This document shows positions 23,164-30,356 of a stretch of 30,356 nt of DNA, piece after piece. Source of the DNA: Clostridiaceae bacterium UBA6110 (GTDB lineage Bacteria > Bacillota > Clostridia > Clostridiales > Clostridiaceae); assembly GCA_002428415.1 (NCBI GenBank), contig DIWI01000031.1:1-30356 (forward strand), given 5' to 3'. Both the position numbers and the translations under genes were made by a program. The notes below the pieces were generated by a model. It worked only from the letters and a program-made list of their open reading frames with translations. It was not told the DNA's origin and did no database searches. Each line of letters begins with the position of its first letter. Position 1 is the first letter of the stretch.

Positions 23164-23859
23164 TCACTTCTGACCCTCCAGGAACTCCAATACTAATTCG
23201 CAGGCTTCATCGCAGGATGAGCTGTTAAGGACGACATGTCCGCCTTCCTTTAAGTATCTGAGGCTCTTTCTGTCAGAACCCACATGGCTGTATATATATG
23301 ATGCGCTGCTGATTCTTGTGGTGTCGTCATCCCTGGCCTGAATGACAAGTACAGGACACCCGATTTCTCTGAATTTAGGCTTTGAAGCTCTAAGCAGCCT
23401 CAGAAATTGAAGCATCGATGGAATCGGTGAATTTCGCTTAGCCTGAAGATACCTTCTTGTATTCTCAAGTTTCCTGCCCTTTAGATCATCCGCAAGATTG
23501 ATCATTACCTGTGGTATGTTCCAGTAATAGATCGGTGTGTTTATCATTACCACAGAGCTTAAGTCATGCCTCTCCGCAAGATTGGCAGCAATAAGGCCTC
23601 CCATGGAAAATCCGATTACTACAGCTTTGCCTCCATCGGTCTCGAGTCTGTCCAGAGCTGCCTCAGCTGATTCAATCCAATCCTCACAGGTAGAATTGCC
23701 AAATTCCTTCAAATCACCAGAGTGACCATGAAGAGTCGGACATGACACTATGAAGCCTGATTTTTCAAGCTTATCCGCAAGGTTAGCAACCTCATGCACG
23801 CCGCCTCCGAAACCATGCAGTACAAGGCACTTCGGCCTGATAGCACTCCCTTCCGTCAT
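23164..23859 (-). CDS. Alpha/beta hydrolase, carboxylesterase/monoacylglycerol-lipase type
   Basis: The 231-residue product is a small alpha/beta hydrolase resembling Bacillus Est30-type carboxylesterases. It has the oxyanion-hole segment LHGFGGG (14-20), the nucleophile elbow GFSMG (S85), the acid ARDDD (D178 or D179) and the base GGH (H208). The lid region (about 110-160) is short and helical. No signal peptide is present, so it acts in the cytoplasm; the natural substrate is unknown. The ATG at 23859 overlaps the stop of the upstream esterase (ATGA). It is the last gene of the sigma factor - comEC - holA - esterase run. Confidence 0.9.
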   Translation of the reverse strand: MTEGSAIRPKCLVLHGFGGGVHEVANLADKLEKSGFIVSCPTLHGHSGDLKEFGNSTCEDWIESAEAALDRLETDGGKAVVIGFSMGGLIAANLAERHDLSSVVMINTPIYYWNIPQVMINLADDLKGRKLENTRRYLQAKRNSPIPSMLQFLRLLRASKPKFREIGCPVLVIQARDDDTTRISSASYIYSHVGSDRKSLRYLKEGGHVVLNSSSCDEACELVLEFLEGQK

Positions 23860-24683
23860 CTGCTCAACCCGAACAGGAACTCCAGTGCCTCAGGAAGTCT
23901 CTTTGCCCATTCCTTCTCATTGTGAAAAGCCCCGTCATCTATGAAAAGCCTGACATCATCGTCTGACAGACCCTTCTCCCTGAGAGCTCCATATACCCTA
24001 ACAGATCCATCTACATAGCCTCTGTTGAGTATCCGCTTTCGCCTGTCGCCTGCTTCATTCGTCCCTACATCAAGGTACCATTTCATAGGGTATTTAAGCT
24101 TTGACTCCCTGATGGTTTCCATAAGCTTTTTCTCTTCAACCCATACAGATGTTGACATTGCACCAATCATCGAAAAAATTTCAGGATACCGGGTCCCGAT
24201 ATATATTGATATATATCCTCCCATTGAAGAGCCTATGATTGCTGTAGATTTTCTGCCTGGCTTAGTCCTGTATCTTTCATCAATCAGCGGTTTCAGGGTT
24301 TTTGCCAGGAATTCGCTGTACTTCACCCCTTTTCCCCCAAAAGACCATTGGAGTCCATGGACCTTCTCGAACCTATCAGCGGGCGGGCATATCCAGGGAG
24401 AATACTCATCAAGCCTTTCATCACCGCCGTTGTCTATTCCTACGACTATTACCGGCATACCTTTTTCCCCCAGCCTGTCTGCCGCTGCCTGCGCATCCCA
24501 TATGTCACCATATGCTGAGTCTTCGCTGTGGTAAAGATTCTGCCCGTCATGCATGTACACTACAGCATATCTCCTTCGACCCCTGTCATAGCCCTCCGGG
24601 AGATATACCCTTATTACCCTTTCCCTCTGAAGTTCAGGTATTTCTACCATGAAAAAATCAAACCGTCCCATAATCCCATTCAC
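23856..24683 (-). CDS. Putative esterase (esterase D / Fes-like alpha/beta hydrolase)
   Basis: The 275-residue product is of the putative esterase family (PF00756 type, related to esterase D and enterochelin esterase). Motifs include VYMHDGQN (42-49), VGIDNGG, the nucleophile elbow GSSMGG (S153 in the middle), the acidic DVGTNE segment and a histidine in AFHNEKEW near residue 254. No signal peptide is visible. The GTG at 24683 overlaps the holA stop (GTGA) and has AAGGA 6 nt upstream; an ATG at 24671 preceded by GGTG is a possible alternative. Together with the next hydrolase it forms a pair that is unusual between holA and rpsT. Confidence 0.88.
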   Translation of the reverse strand: MNGIMGRFDFFMVEIPELQRERVIRVYLPEGYDRGRRRYAVVYMHDGQNLYHSEDSAYGDIWDAQAAADRLGEKGMPVIVVGIDNGGDERLDEYSPWICPPADRFEKVHGLQWSFGGKGVKYSEFLAKTLKPLIDERYRTKPGRKSTAIIGSSMGGYISIYIGTRYPEIFSMIGAMSTSVWVEEKKLMETIRESKLKYPMKWYLDVGTNEAGDRRKRILNRGYVDGSVRVYGALREKGLSDDDVRLFIDDGAFHNEKEWAKRLPEALEFLFGLSR

Positions 24684-25732
24684 CTGTTTTCCTTTGCATC
24701 ACATATTGAAAGAACCATAACCTCAAGCAGAGATGCAGGATCTACTGAGCTGCTCTTAAGTGTGAGCTCGCTTTCGAGCAGGATCCTGAATATCCGTGAG
24801 TATTCCTTGTATGAAATGGAGCCTGAAATCCTGCTCATCCGCTCCGCGTACCATGCACTTGAAGTCCGGAGCTTCGCAGCGATTTCCGTCATCGGCCTTC
24901 CCTCTTCTATCAGTGGCCTTAGTCCGAAAAGTAATCGGATCCTGCTGCCAATGATGCCGATTACCGCCTCAGGCTTTTCACCCCTGTACATCAGGTCGTT
25001 CTGAAGGCTTAGAATATCCCTTATGTTCCTTCCAATACCTCTTTCTGTGAAAATCAGGTCCAGAAGGTTCATGACATGTCTTTCATCAGATATCGTCATG
25101 ACCTTCATAACATCAGCTTTGGTGATTTCTCTGCCTGCTGAGTAAGCAAGAAGCTTGTCAGCCTCCTTCTCCAGCTGCAGAAGGCTTCCCTTGAAATTGT
25201 CAGCAATGAAGGATACCATTGGTTTTGGCAATGCTCCTCCCCTCTTTGTAAAGGCTTCCTCTACCAATTCAGGCATTCCTCTCTGCTTGACTGCATCAAT
25301 GTGCTCTATAATGCTCGCACCTGATATCTTCTTCTTCAACGAATCAAGATAGACATTTTTCTTTTCAAGCTCACTGTCATATTTGTAAGACGCAAAAAAG
25401 TAGAGGTCCTCCCTAGGATTCTCCAAATATCCTGCGACCAGGTCCCTGAGAGGAGAATCGTTTCCTGCCTCCTTGTCCATGAATGTGCATTTAGATATCT
25501 CCACCAGTATTCCACCTGGGAACATGGAGTATGTGGACAGTGCATTCAGCGCATCATCATATGTCGCCTTGGTACCATCCAGACGGATATGGTTCATTCC
25601 GCCTATCTCATCCAGTACAGCATCCCTTAGTGCATTCCTGACTTCAAAAATAAGCTGCTCATCCTGTCCATATATCAAGTATGCCCTCTTTGCCTTCCTT
25701 CGTGCTGTTCCGACCAGTTCCTTGTAGTCCAT
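24680..25732 (-). CDS. holA: DNA polymerase III subunit delta
   Basis: The delta subunit opens the sliding clamp within the clamp loader. The 350-residue product matches HolA: an N-terminal domain with YLIYGQDEQL, the strand LVEISKC, the FFASYK segment, the middle helical domain with MPELVEEAFTKRGG, and the C-terminal collar domain. The ATG at 25732 directly follows the comEC stop (TAAATG) with no gap, so the genes are coupled. The comEC-holA order is standard in Firmicutes. Confidence 0.94.
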   Translation of the reverse strand: MDYKELVGTARRKAKRAYLIYGQDEQLIFEVRNALRDAVLDEIGGMNHIRLDGTKATYDDALNALSTYSMFPGGILVEISKCTFMDKEAGNDSPLRDLVAGYLENPREDLYFFASYKYDSELEKKNVYLDSLKKKISGASIIEHIDAVKQRGMPELVEEAFTKRGGALPKPMVSFIADNFKGSLLQLEKEADKLLAYSAGREITKADVMKVMTISDERHVMNLLDLIFTERGIGRNIRDILSLQNDLMYRGEKPEAVIGIIGSRIRLLFGLRPLIEEGRPMTEIAAKLRTSSAWYAERMSRISGSISYKEYSRIFRILLESELTLKSSSVDPASLLEVMVLSICDAKENR

Positions 25733-27346
25733 TTATTTCAACCTGTATACCTTTCCGAATATGAATATGAAATCCGCTTCTACGGCCATACCATTATAAT
25801 AACTCATTTCGGATGGTATTTTAAGTCTTTTCCCTTCTACATGGACCAGTGGCATGCTATTCCAGCCAGTTCCTTCAGATATTTCAACGCGTCTGCCCCC
25901 GAGTGTAAAAAATATTGGTTTCTCAAGACCTATCTCTCCAGCCTCCGGTACCTTCTCTCCCGATATTATAACCGTCCTGAATCCCGAGGATACAACTACT
26001 TTGCAGTCACCCCAATCATTTATTATTTCTACCCTTTCAAAAGTTGGCACTGAAATCAAAAGACCGCACATGAAAAAAGCCATAAGAAGACCGAATTGCT
26101 TCTTCCTGAATGATATCCATCCTGCAACAAGAAATGCAGGATAGTACATCACGATCCTTAGAAGTCCCAAATCAGCGGAAAAGACTGAAGCCGCTTCGCC
26201 AGCCCTTAGAGCAAGCTCCATCATCGAGGCAGTTAACGGCTCGAGGATATATCTTGCCAATGCTATTGGGCCGAGCAGGACTGATGCAAGCGAAGCGTAG
26301 GTTACCGCTGTGTATATCGGCACCATGGCGATATTGCCTGCGAAGACTCCTGCAGACATTCCACCAGACATGGATACTACGAAAGGAAATGAAAGCGCAA
26401 GTGCCGATACAGTCGTTGCCAGTGATGAACCTAATGAAGATGGCATCCATGTCATTCTTCGTCCAATCCTTCTTCCAAGTAGCATCATGCCAAGGCTTGA
26501 AACATAAGTCAGTGCGAAACCATAGCTGAACACAAGGTAAGGCTTTAGTGCAGCCTGTATCATGAAGCTTGCTGCAAGGCCTGTGAGAGGTTCAGGGTCT
26601 CTCCCTGCTGCTCTTCCCAGGGCTTTATAGATACTCATCAGCACCGCCCGGTAGGATGGCACAGAATCGACCACAGCGCCATACATAAGTATCGCAGCAA
26701 ATCCTGACTTTCTCAGCCTGAGCTTCTCAAACAGCTTTTCAAGCAGAGCAATATGAAAACCTGAAATCGAAAGGATATGGAGGATCCCCAGTGATTCCAT
26801 GGTCGCCATCCTGTCAGGAGACAGCTCAGTCCTGTAGCCCAGCACAAGGGAGCCCATGAGGCTGCCACGATCATACCCGTACCAGTCTTTCAGATTTTCT
26901 CCCAGTTCAGCTCTTAACCGCTTGACCCGGCTGATTAAATCTATTGAAATCCTGTAGTCAGAGAAAACCAATTTGCCAATGTATCCATCCTTGTTGACTG
27001 ACATTGCCTCATACACGAATATCCCTCTAATGATGTCCCCTTCCCTCAAGCCTTCCTCTATACCCTCAATCAGATATTTCCGTCCCGCTGCTGTACCCTC
27101 CGCCCTGTATGAATAGATTCTGCCAACCCTCACTGATTCGGGGATTGAAGCGCTGTAATATAAATTTACCGACAGAAAAGCAGCCGCTGCCGCAGCTGCT
27201 GGAATAACCAGTACCCTTCTGCCATATCTCATTAGCGGTATTGAAGCAGATACCATGCAAAGGAATATGACTCCTGGTGCAATGCCTGCACAGAGAGCCT
27301 GAATCATCAGGCATTCAATGAGTGCAGCCAGGGCTAAAGAGTGCAA
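25733..27346 (-). CDS. comEC: ComEC/Rec2-like DNA uptake channel protein lacking a complete metallo-beta-lactamase domain
   Basis: ComEC forms the membrane channel for single-stranded DNA during natural transformation. The product has an N-terminal hydrophobic region, a soluble OB-like segment (about 72-140, DUF4131 type) and a polytopic Competence domain with the signature GILHILSISGFH (187-198) and many hydrophobic helices up to about 433. Classical ComEC then carries a metallo-beta-lactamase-like nuclease domain with HxHxDH. Here only about 105 residues follow and no such motif exists; residues 438-463 resemble just the first two strands of that domain. The frame begins with a TTG at 27346, which overlaps the sigma factor gene by 13 nt and lacks a clear ribosome binding site, so the start is uncertain. 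It may be a shortened channel or a non-competence homologue. Confidence 0.85.
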   Translation of the reverse strand: MHSLALAALIECLMIQALCAGIAPGVIFLCMVSASIPLMRYGRRVLVIPAAAAAAAFLSVNLYYSASIPESVRVGRIYSYRAEGTAAGRKYLIEGIEEGLREGDIIRGIFVYEAMSVNKDGYIGKLVFSDYRISIDLISRVKRLRAELGENLKDWYGYDRGSLMGSLVLGYRTELSPDRMATMESLGILHILSISGFHIALLEKLFEKLRLRKSGFAAILMYGAVVDSVPSYRAVLMSIYKALGRAAGRDPEPLTGLAASFMIQAALKPYLVFSYGFALTYVSSLGMMLLGRRIGRRMTWMPSSLGSSLATTVSALALSFPFVVSMSGGMSAGVFAGNIAMVPIYTAVTYASLASVLLGPIALARYILEPLTASMMELALRAGEAASVFSADLGLLRIVMYYPAFLVAGWISFRKKQFGLLMAFFMCGLLISVPTFERVEIINDWGDCKVVVSSGFRTVIISGEKVPEAGEIGLEKPIFFTLGGRRVEISEGTGWNSMPLVHVEGKRLKIPSEMSYYNGMAVEADFIFIFGKVYRLK

Positions 27347-27954
27347 TCTTCTGTCATCAAAAGCGAAAGCATCTTATCCCTCGCCTTCTTTTCCTCCCTT
27401 GAGACGTAAACCTGGTGCAGTCCCAATATCTCACTGATCTCTTTCTGCGAAAGATCATCGAAATACCTGTAGATCAAAATTTTCTTTTGCACTGGAGTAA
27501 CCTTTTCAAGCATCTCCTCCACAAGGACTTTGTCGATGACAGAATCGTAGGTATTCCATTCGGATTCCTCGTCCCGTCTGCCTTTCCTGATATACTCGAA
27601 GATATCTTCGTTTGATTCGACACCCACCCCTTCCTCCATCACCATGGATACGTCACTGATCGTGAGTTCTCTTTTCTTAAGGCCCTCATGCGCCCGCCTT
27701 GCCTCTCCCCTTATGAAGTAATAGGCATAAGTGACGAACTTGTTCTCATACGAGAAATCATAGTTCTTCATTGCCTTGATGAGGCCGAGGCAGCCCGCCT
27801 GGAAGATGTCCTTCATATCCTCAGGCTCTTTGCATGCGTAGTAATAGTCTTTTACAAGCCTGTACACAAGTGGAGTGTTCTGTCTTATCAGTTCTTCTTC
27901 AGCATTCTTGTTGCCGCTTCTCAGTTGTTTCAGCAATGCTTCATTGTAATATAT
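27334..27954 (-). CDS. Sigma-70 family RNA polymerase sigma factor
   Basis: The product is a small sigma factor: region 2 (PLVYRLVKDYY through DIFQAGCLGLIKAMKNYDF and FVTYAYYFIRGEARR) and region 4 with a helix-turn-helix (LSQKEISEILGLHQVYVSREE) separated by a short region 3. It resembles sporulation/SigB-type sigma factors rather than ECF ones; no named match. The frame is open to a TTG at 28005, but that codon is the -35 of a strong promoter, so it is not transcribed. The G-rich ribosome binding site at 27960-27968 is followed at 5 nt by ATA (27954), giving about 206 residues; the first canonical in-frame start is TTG at 27936, 23 nt away. I place the start at 27954 provisionally. It overlaps comEC by 13 nt. 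Confidence 0.85.
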   Translation of the reverse strand: MYYNEALLKQLRSGNKNAEEELIRQNTPLVYRLVKDYYYACKEPEDMKDIFQAGCLGLIKAMKNYDFSYENKFVTYAYYFIRGEARRAHEGLKKRELTISDVSMVMEEGVGVESNEDIFEYIRKGRRDEESEWNTYDSVIDKVLVEEMLEKVTPVQKKILIYRYFDDLSQKEISEILGLHQVYVSREEKKARDKMLSLLMTEDCTL

Positions 27955-27976
27955 GATAACCCCCCCTTTCGTAAGA

Positions 27977-28005
27977 ATTATATATATTGGAGAATACCTT
28001 TTCAA
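27977..28005 (-). promoter_or_regulatory. Promoter of the sigma factor - comEC - holA operon
   Basis: Minus strand: -35 TTGAAA (28000-28005), 17-base spacer, -10 TATAAT (27977-27982). Predicted transcript start near 27970, immediately before the ribosome binding site, so the leader is very short. Confidence 0.82.
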
Positions 28006-28292
28006 ATAATGTTATCGACATTTTTAACAAACTGAAGCATTTGCGATTTTCACATAATAACAATTGAAAATATGCTACTTTATAAATAGGTAATACCAAT
28101 TTTTTGTTCATAATATGATAATATTATTTTTAATTTTGCATATACTAATATAGCATCTTGGTTCCAATATATACTTTTAATACTATTTAAAAAATTAAAT
28201 TCCGTAAATGCCGGAAAGCGAGGTTTGGTGCGGGTTCAAGGCTTTTTTGCGTCAAGTTATAGGCACATAATAAAACAAATATCTGCACGCGC
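28006..28292. other. AT-rich intergenic region without a recognised gene
   Basis: This is the only gap near 300 nt in the window. Positions 28040-28200 are strongly AT-rich. A more GC-rich island at about 28200-28260 contains, on the minus strand, a small hairpin (TTCCG 28212-28216 with CGGAA 28200-28204) followed by TTTAATTTTTT, which resembles a weak terminator. I found no credible open frame with a ribosome binding site, no tRNA and no riboswitch I can name. Confidence 0.6.
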
Positions 28293-28321
28293 AAAAAAAA
28301 CGGTGTATAAAACACCGTTTT
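28293..28321 (-). terminator. Rho-independent terminator of the ABC transporter operon
   Basis: Minus strand: AAAACGGTGT and ACACCGTTTT pair perfectly (10 bp) around a 5-base loop and run into a longer T-tract (eight T in total). It lies 24 nt past the ATPase stop codon. Confidence 0.92.
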
Positions 28322-28345
28322 AATGGCAGTCTCAGTATTTTCTTG

Positions 28346-29143
28346 TCATAAACTGAGCAGGGACCTGTCTTCCATGGCATCCTCGTTGGCATTCTTCCTG
28401 AATAGTTCAATAAGGTCCTTCGATGTAAGCCTGGATTTCTCTTCTCCAGCCACGTCGAAAACTATCTTGCCCTCATGCATCATGAGAAGTCTGGAGCCAT
28501 GCTTAACAGCATGCTTAAGGTTATGGGTTATCATCAGCGTTGTTATGCTGTCCTCTTCGACGAGCTGGTCTGTTATCTTCATTATGATTTCACTCGTCTT
28601 GGGGTCAAGCGCGGCTGTATGTTCATCAAGCAGAAGCAGCTTCGGTCTCTTCATGACTGCCATCAGCAGAGCCACTCCCTGCCTTTGACCTCCTGACAAA
28701 AGTCCCATCTTGGTGTAGAGCTTGTCCTCCAGTCCCAACTCGAGGCTCTTAAGCCTCTCCCTGTAGCCTTCAACTCTGTCCTGAGACACCGCTTTCTTCA
28801 GGCTAAGACTTTCGCCTTTTGCGTCAGCAAGCGACAAATTTTCAAGCAGCGTCATCGATGAAGCAACCGACATCTTGGGATCCTGATGGACCCTGCCGAT
28901 ATTGTTAGCCCTTCTAAATGCTTTTACATCGGTTATATCCTGACCGTCAAGAATTATCGAACCTTCATCAGCATCCAGCGTACCAGCAATGAGATTCAGG
29001 AATGTTGACTTTCCTGCACCGTTCGAGCCAATGATTGTAGCAAACTCCCCCTGCTTGATGTCAATGTCCAGTCCGTTTATGACCCTGTTTTCGAGAGGAG
29101 TCCCTATGCTAAAGCTCTTGTACAGTCCTTTTATCTGAAGCAT
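28346..29143 (-). CDS. ABC transporter ATP-binding protein (TrpXYZ/ABC.X4 type)
   Basis: The 265-residue ATPase powers the importer encoded with it. It has Walker A GSNGAGKST (39-47), a Q-loop glutamine near 87, the signature LSGGQ (149-153), Walker B LLLLDE (169-174) and the switch histidine in MITHN. The ATG at 29143 has GGGAGGG at 6 nt and lies inside the 3' end of the permease gene (35-nt overlap), so expression is coupled. Together with the permease and the binding protein it matches the uncharacterised importer class that includes streptococcal TrpXYZ. A terminator follows. Confidence 0.94.
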   Translation of the reverse strand: MLQIKGLYKSFSIGTPLENRVINGLDIDIKQGEFATIIGSNGAGKSTFLNLIAGTLDADEGSIILDGQDITDVKAFRRANNIGRVHQDPKMSVASSMTLLENLSLADAKGESLSLKKAVSQDRVEGYRERLKSLELGLEDKLYTKMGLLSGGQRQGVALLMAVMKRPKLLLLDEHTAALDPKTSEIIMKITDQLVEEDSITTLMITHNLKHAVKHGSRLLMMHEGKIVFDVAGEEKSRLTSKDLIELFRKNANEDAMEDRSLLSL

Positions 29144-30032
29144 TCAAGACCCTCCCTTCAGCTTTTTTTGATTTTTTTGTTTTTTTTAAAGCTCCTCCTG
29201 AAAAGCCGAGAGCAACCACCACAGCTGCAGCGGATACAAGCTTGAATTCATTCGGCTCGATTCCCCAGCCAAGTACGATTATAAGGATCGCCTTGTATAT
29301 CAGTGCTCCGGTTATTGCCAAATTGCTCATTCCCAGGTTGATATGCTTGAATATGCTTAGTGCAATGATTATGGCAGCAAGTCCCATTACCGTGGTTCCG
29401 ACACCCATTCCGATGTCTGCATATCCCTGATACTGGGCAGTAAGCGCTCCGGAAAGTGCAGCAAGGAAATTGGCGATAGCCAGCCCAATGATTTTCACCT
29501 TATGGCTATCTGAACTCAGCGACTCCAGTATAGCCTCATTGTCACCTACCGCCCTCAGAAAGAATCCGAGCTTGGTCCTGAAGAATATGTCGTAAATCAC
29601 CTTCAGCACTAAGAGAATAGCCGTAATAAGCAGTAGTGTGCTCAAATTGACTCCAGCAACCTCTACTTCAGGCAGAGTGAATACTGTCTTGTATGTGAAA
29701 AGAGGCATATTCGCCCTTCCCATTATCCTGAGATTGATTGAATATAATCCTGTCATTACAAGTATTCCAGACATCAGCTTATTTACGCCAAGCTTGGTAT
29801 GTATCAGTCCTGTTATTATACCGCCACAGGAACCGATTAGCGCAGCCAGGAATGTTGCAAGAAAGGGATTCACCCCTCTAGAAAGAAGCAGGGCAACCCC
29901 TGCAGCTCCCATAGGGAATGTACCGTCAACCGTCATATCGGCGAAATCCATTATTTTGTATGTTATGTATATCCCGAGACACATTATCGCAAACAATGTG
30001 CCCTGTTCGAGAATACTGATAAAGATTCCCAT
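29109..30032 (-). CDS. ABC transporter permease (TrpY/BPD_transp_2-like)
   Basis: The 307-residue membrane protein has about nine hydrophobic helices and blocks typical of the TrpXYZ-class permeases, such as KIMDFADMTVDGTFPMGAA near the N-terminus and the loop FLRAVGDNEAILESL that contacts the ATPase. The C-terminus is cytoplasmic and lysine-rich. The ATG at 30032 follows GGAGG at 6 nt. It is 16 nt downstream of the binding-protein gene. In related systems the substrate is tryptophan, tyrosine or another small molecule; the sequence here does not decide. Confidence 0.93.
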   Translation of the reverse strand: MGIFISILEQGTLFAIMCLGIYITYKIMDFADMTVDGTFPMGAAGVALLLSRGVNPFLATFLAALIGSCGGIITGLIHTKLGVNKLMSGILVMTGLYSINLRIMGRANMPLFTYKTVFTLPEVEVAGVNLSTLLLITAILLVLKVIYDIFFRTKLGFFLRAVGDNEAILESLSSDSHKVKIIGLAIANFLAALSGALTAQYQGYADIGMGVGTTVMGLAAIIIALSIFKHINLGMSNLAITGALIYKAILIIVLGWGIEPNEFKLVSAAAVVVALGFSGGALKKTKKSKKAEGRVLNASDKRTVQEL

Positions 30033-30048
30033 CAGTCTCCTCCTCGAG

Positions 30049-30356
30049 CTACTTGATTATCGCACCCTTAAGGATGTCTTCAGGTATGGTTATTCCGAGC
30101 GCTTCTGCAGTAGCCTTGTTGATAGTAATAGTAGGATTAGCTATTGTGGTTATGGCAATGTCCGTTGGAGCCTTACCCTTAAGTACTTCAATAGCTTTCT
30201 GACCTGCTTCTTTTCCAAGCTGGTAGTAGTCGATTCCTGCACTGAGAAGCGCACCTGCTGTTACTCCTGCATCTTCAGCAGCGAATACAGGTATCTTCTT
30301 TTCCAGAGCCAGCTTGTTGACAAGTGCATACGCCGAAGCGACGGTGTTGTCAGTAG
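30049..30356 (-). CDS. ABC transporter substrate-binding protein (partial, C-terminal part only)
   Basis: About 102 C-terminal codons are visible; the N-terminus with its expected lipoprotein signal lies beyond the right edge. The translated end contains TDNTVASAYALVNKLALEK, IPVFAAEDAGVTAGALLSAG, YYQLGKEAGQKAIEVLKG and a final IPEDILKGAIIK, matching the ABC_sub_bind (TrpX-like) family, whose members bind tryptophan, tyrosine or related ligands outside the membrane. It ends with TAG 16 nt before the permease start, so it is the first visible gene of the importer operon. The promoter and any T-box or other leader would be outside this window. Confidence 0.9.
   Translation of the reverse strand, partial: TDNTVASAYALVNKLALEKKIPVFAAEDAGVTAGALLSAGIDYYQLGKEAGQKAIEVLKGKAPTDIAITTIANPTITINKATAEALGITIPEDILKGAIIK

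Noticed and set aside
25733..27346. ComEC shortened by a frameshift
   Set aside because: No reading frame near the end encodes a metallo-beta-lactamase domain, and holA begins directly after the stop codon.
27955..28005. N-terminal extension of the sigma factor starting at TTG 28005
   Set aside because: That TTG is the -35 element of a consensus promoter, so the codons lie upstream of or at the predicted transcript start. No ribosome binding site precedes it.
28110..28140. Fur/PerR-like box in the AT-rich gap (TGATAATATTAT)
   Set aside because: The second half-site is out of register with the 7-1-7 pattern, and such strings are expected by chance in AT-rich DNA.
28225..28262. Possible riboswitch or tRNA T-arm (GGGTTCAAGGC; GACGCAAAAAAGCC on the other strand)
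   Set aside because: The short strings recall a T-loop and a cyclic-di-GMP-I element, but the pairing partners and other conserved blocks are missing.
1..30356. Mobile elements, prophage or CRISPR array
   Set aside because: No transposase, integrase, regularly spaced repeats or attachment-site pairs were seen; gene content is housekeeping-like throughout.

Overview
This window looks like a chromosomal segment of a low-to-moderate-GC Firmicute, most probably a member of the Clostridia. Supporting signs are strong GGAGG-type ribosome binding sites, canonical sigma-A promoters, frequent TTG and GTG starts, and familiar Firmicute gene orders (ruvA-ruvB-queA; comEC-holA near rpsT; lepA-hemW next to rpsT). 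I cannot assign a genus. I see no insertion sequence, prophage, CRISPR array, tRNA or rRNA gene. Base composition is even except for one AT-rich gap at about 28.0-28.2 kb.

Layout. 0-5.2 kb, all leftward: queA (cut by the window edge), ruvB and ruvA (tRNA queuosine and Holliday junction processing), a small membrane protein, then the pseudouridine catabolism pair psuG and a PfkB kinase with a fused helix-turn-helix. 5.2-11.1 kb, leftward: a zinc-ribbon membrane protein, a ZIP metal transporter with a YebC regulator, and a coupled run hflX - nucleotidyltransferase - YigZ. 11.2-14.7 kb, rightward: hpt, a class A penicillin-binding protein and an alkyl-DNA methyltransferase. 14.7-17.4 kb, leftward: a LUD-domain protein and a transketolase homologue. 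17.5-19.5 kb, rightward: yaaA and a DUF1576 membrane protein. 19.6-22.5 kb, leftward: hemW and lepA. rpsT is rightward at 22.8 kb. 23.2-28.0 kb, leftward: a sigma factor, a ComEC-like channel protein, holA and two alpha/beta hydrolases in a tightly overlapping operon. 28.3 kb to the end: a TrpXYZ-type ABC importer (ATPase, permease, partial binding protein).

The most striking locus is 14.7-19.5 kb. The transketolase homologue is full length and aligns to E. coli TktA almost without gaps, yet nearly every cofactor- and substrate-binding residue is replaced: all six active-site histidines, the catalytic glutamate and the ThDP-stacking phenylalanine. It is therefore probably a pseudoenzyme. It is divergently transcribed from yaaA, whose family is linked to peroxide and iron stress. 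The two promoters overlap, and a sequence one base away from the Bacillus PerR box covers both -10 elements. I propose a peroxide-controlled divergent locus: pseudo-transketolase (possibly with the LUD protein) on one side, yaaA and DUF1576 on the other.

Other points of interest are an HflX GTPase with an N-terminal JAMM-like metalloprotease motif, a ComEC whose C-terminal nuclease domain is reduced to a short remnant, and a sigma factor gene whose promoter leaves no canonical start codon at the expected distance from the ribosome binding site.
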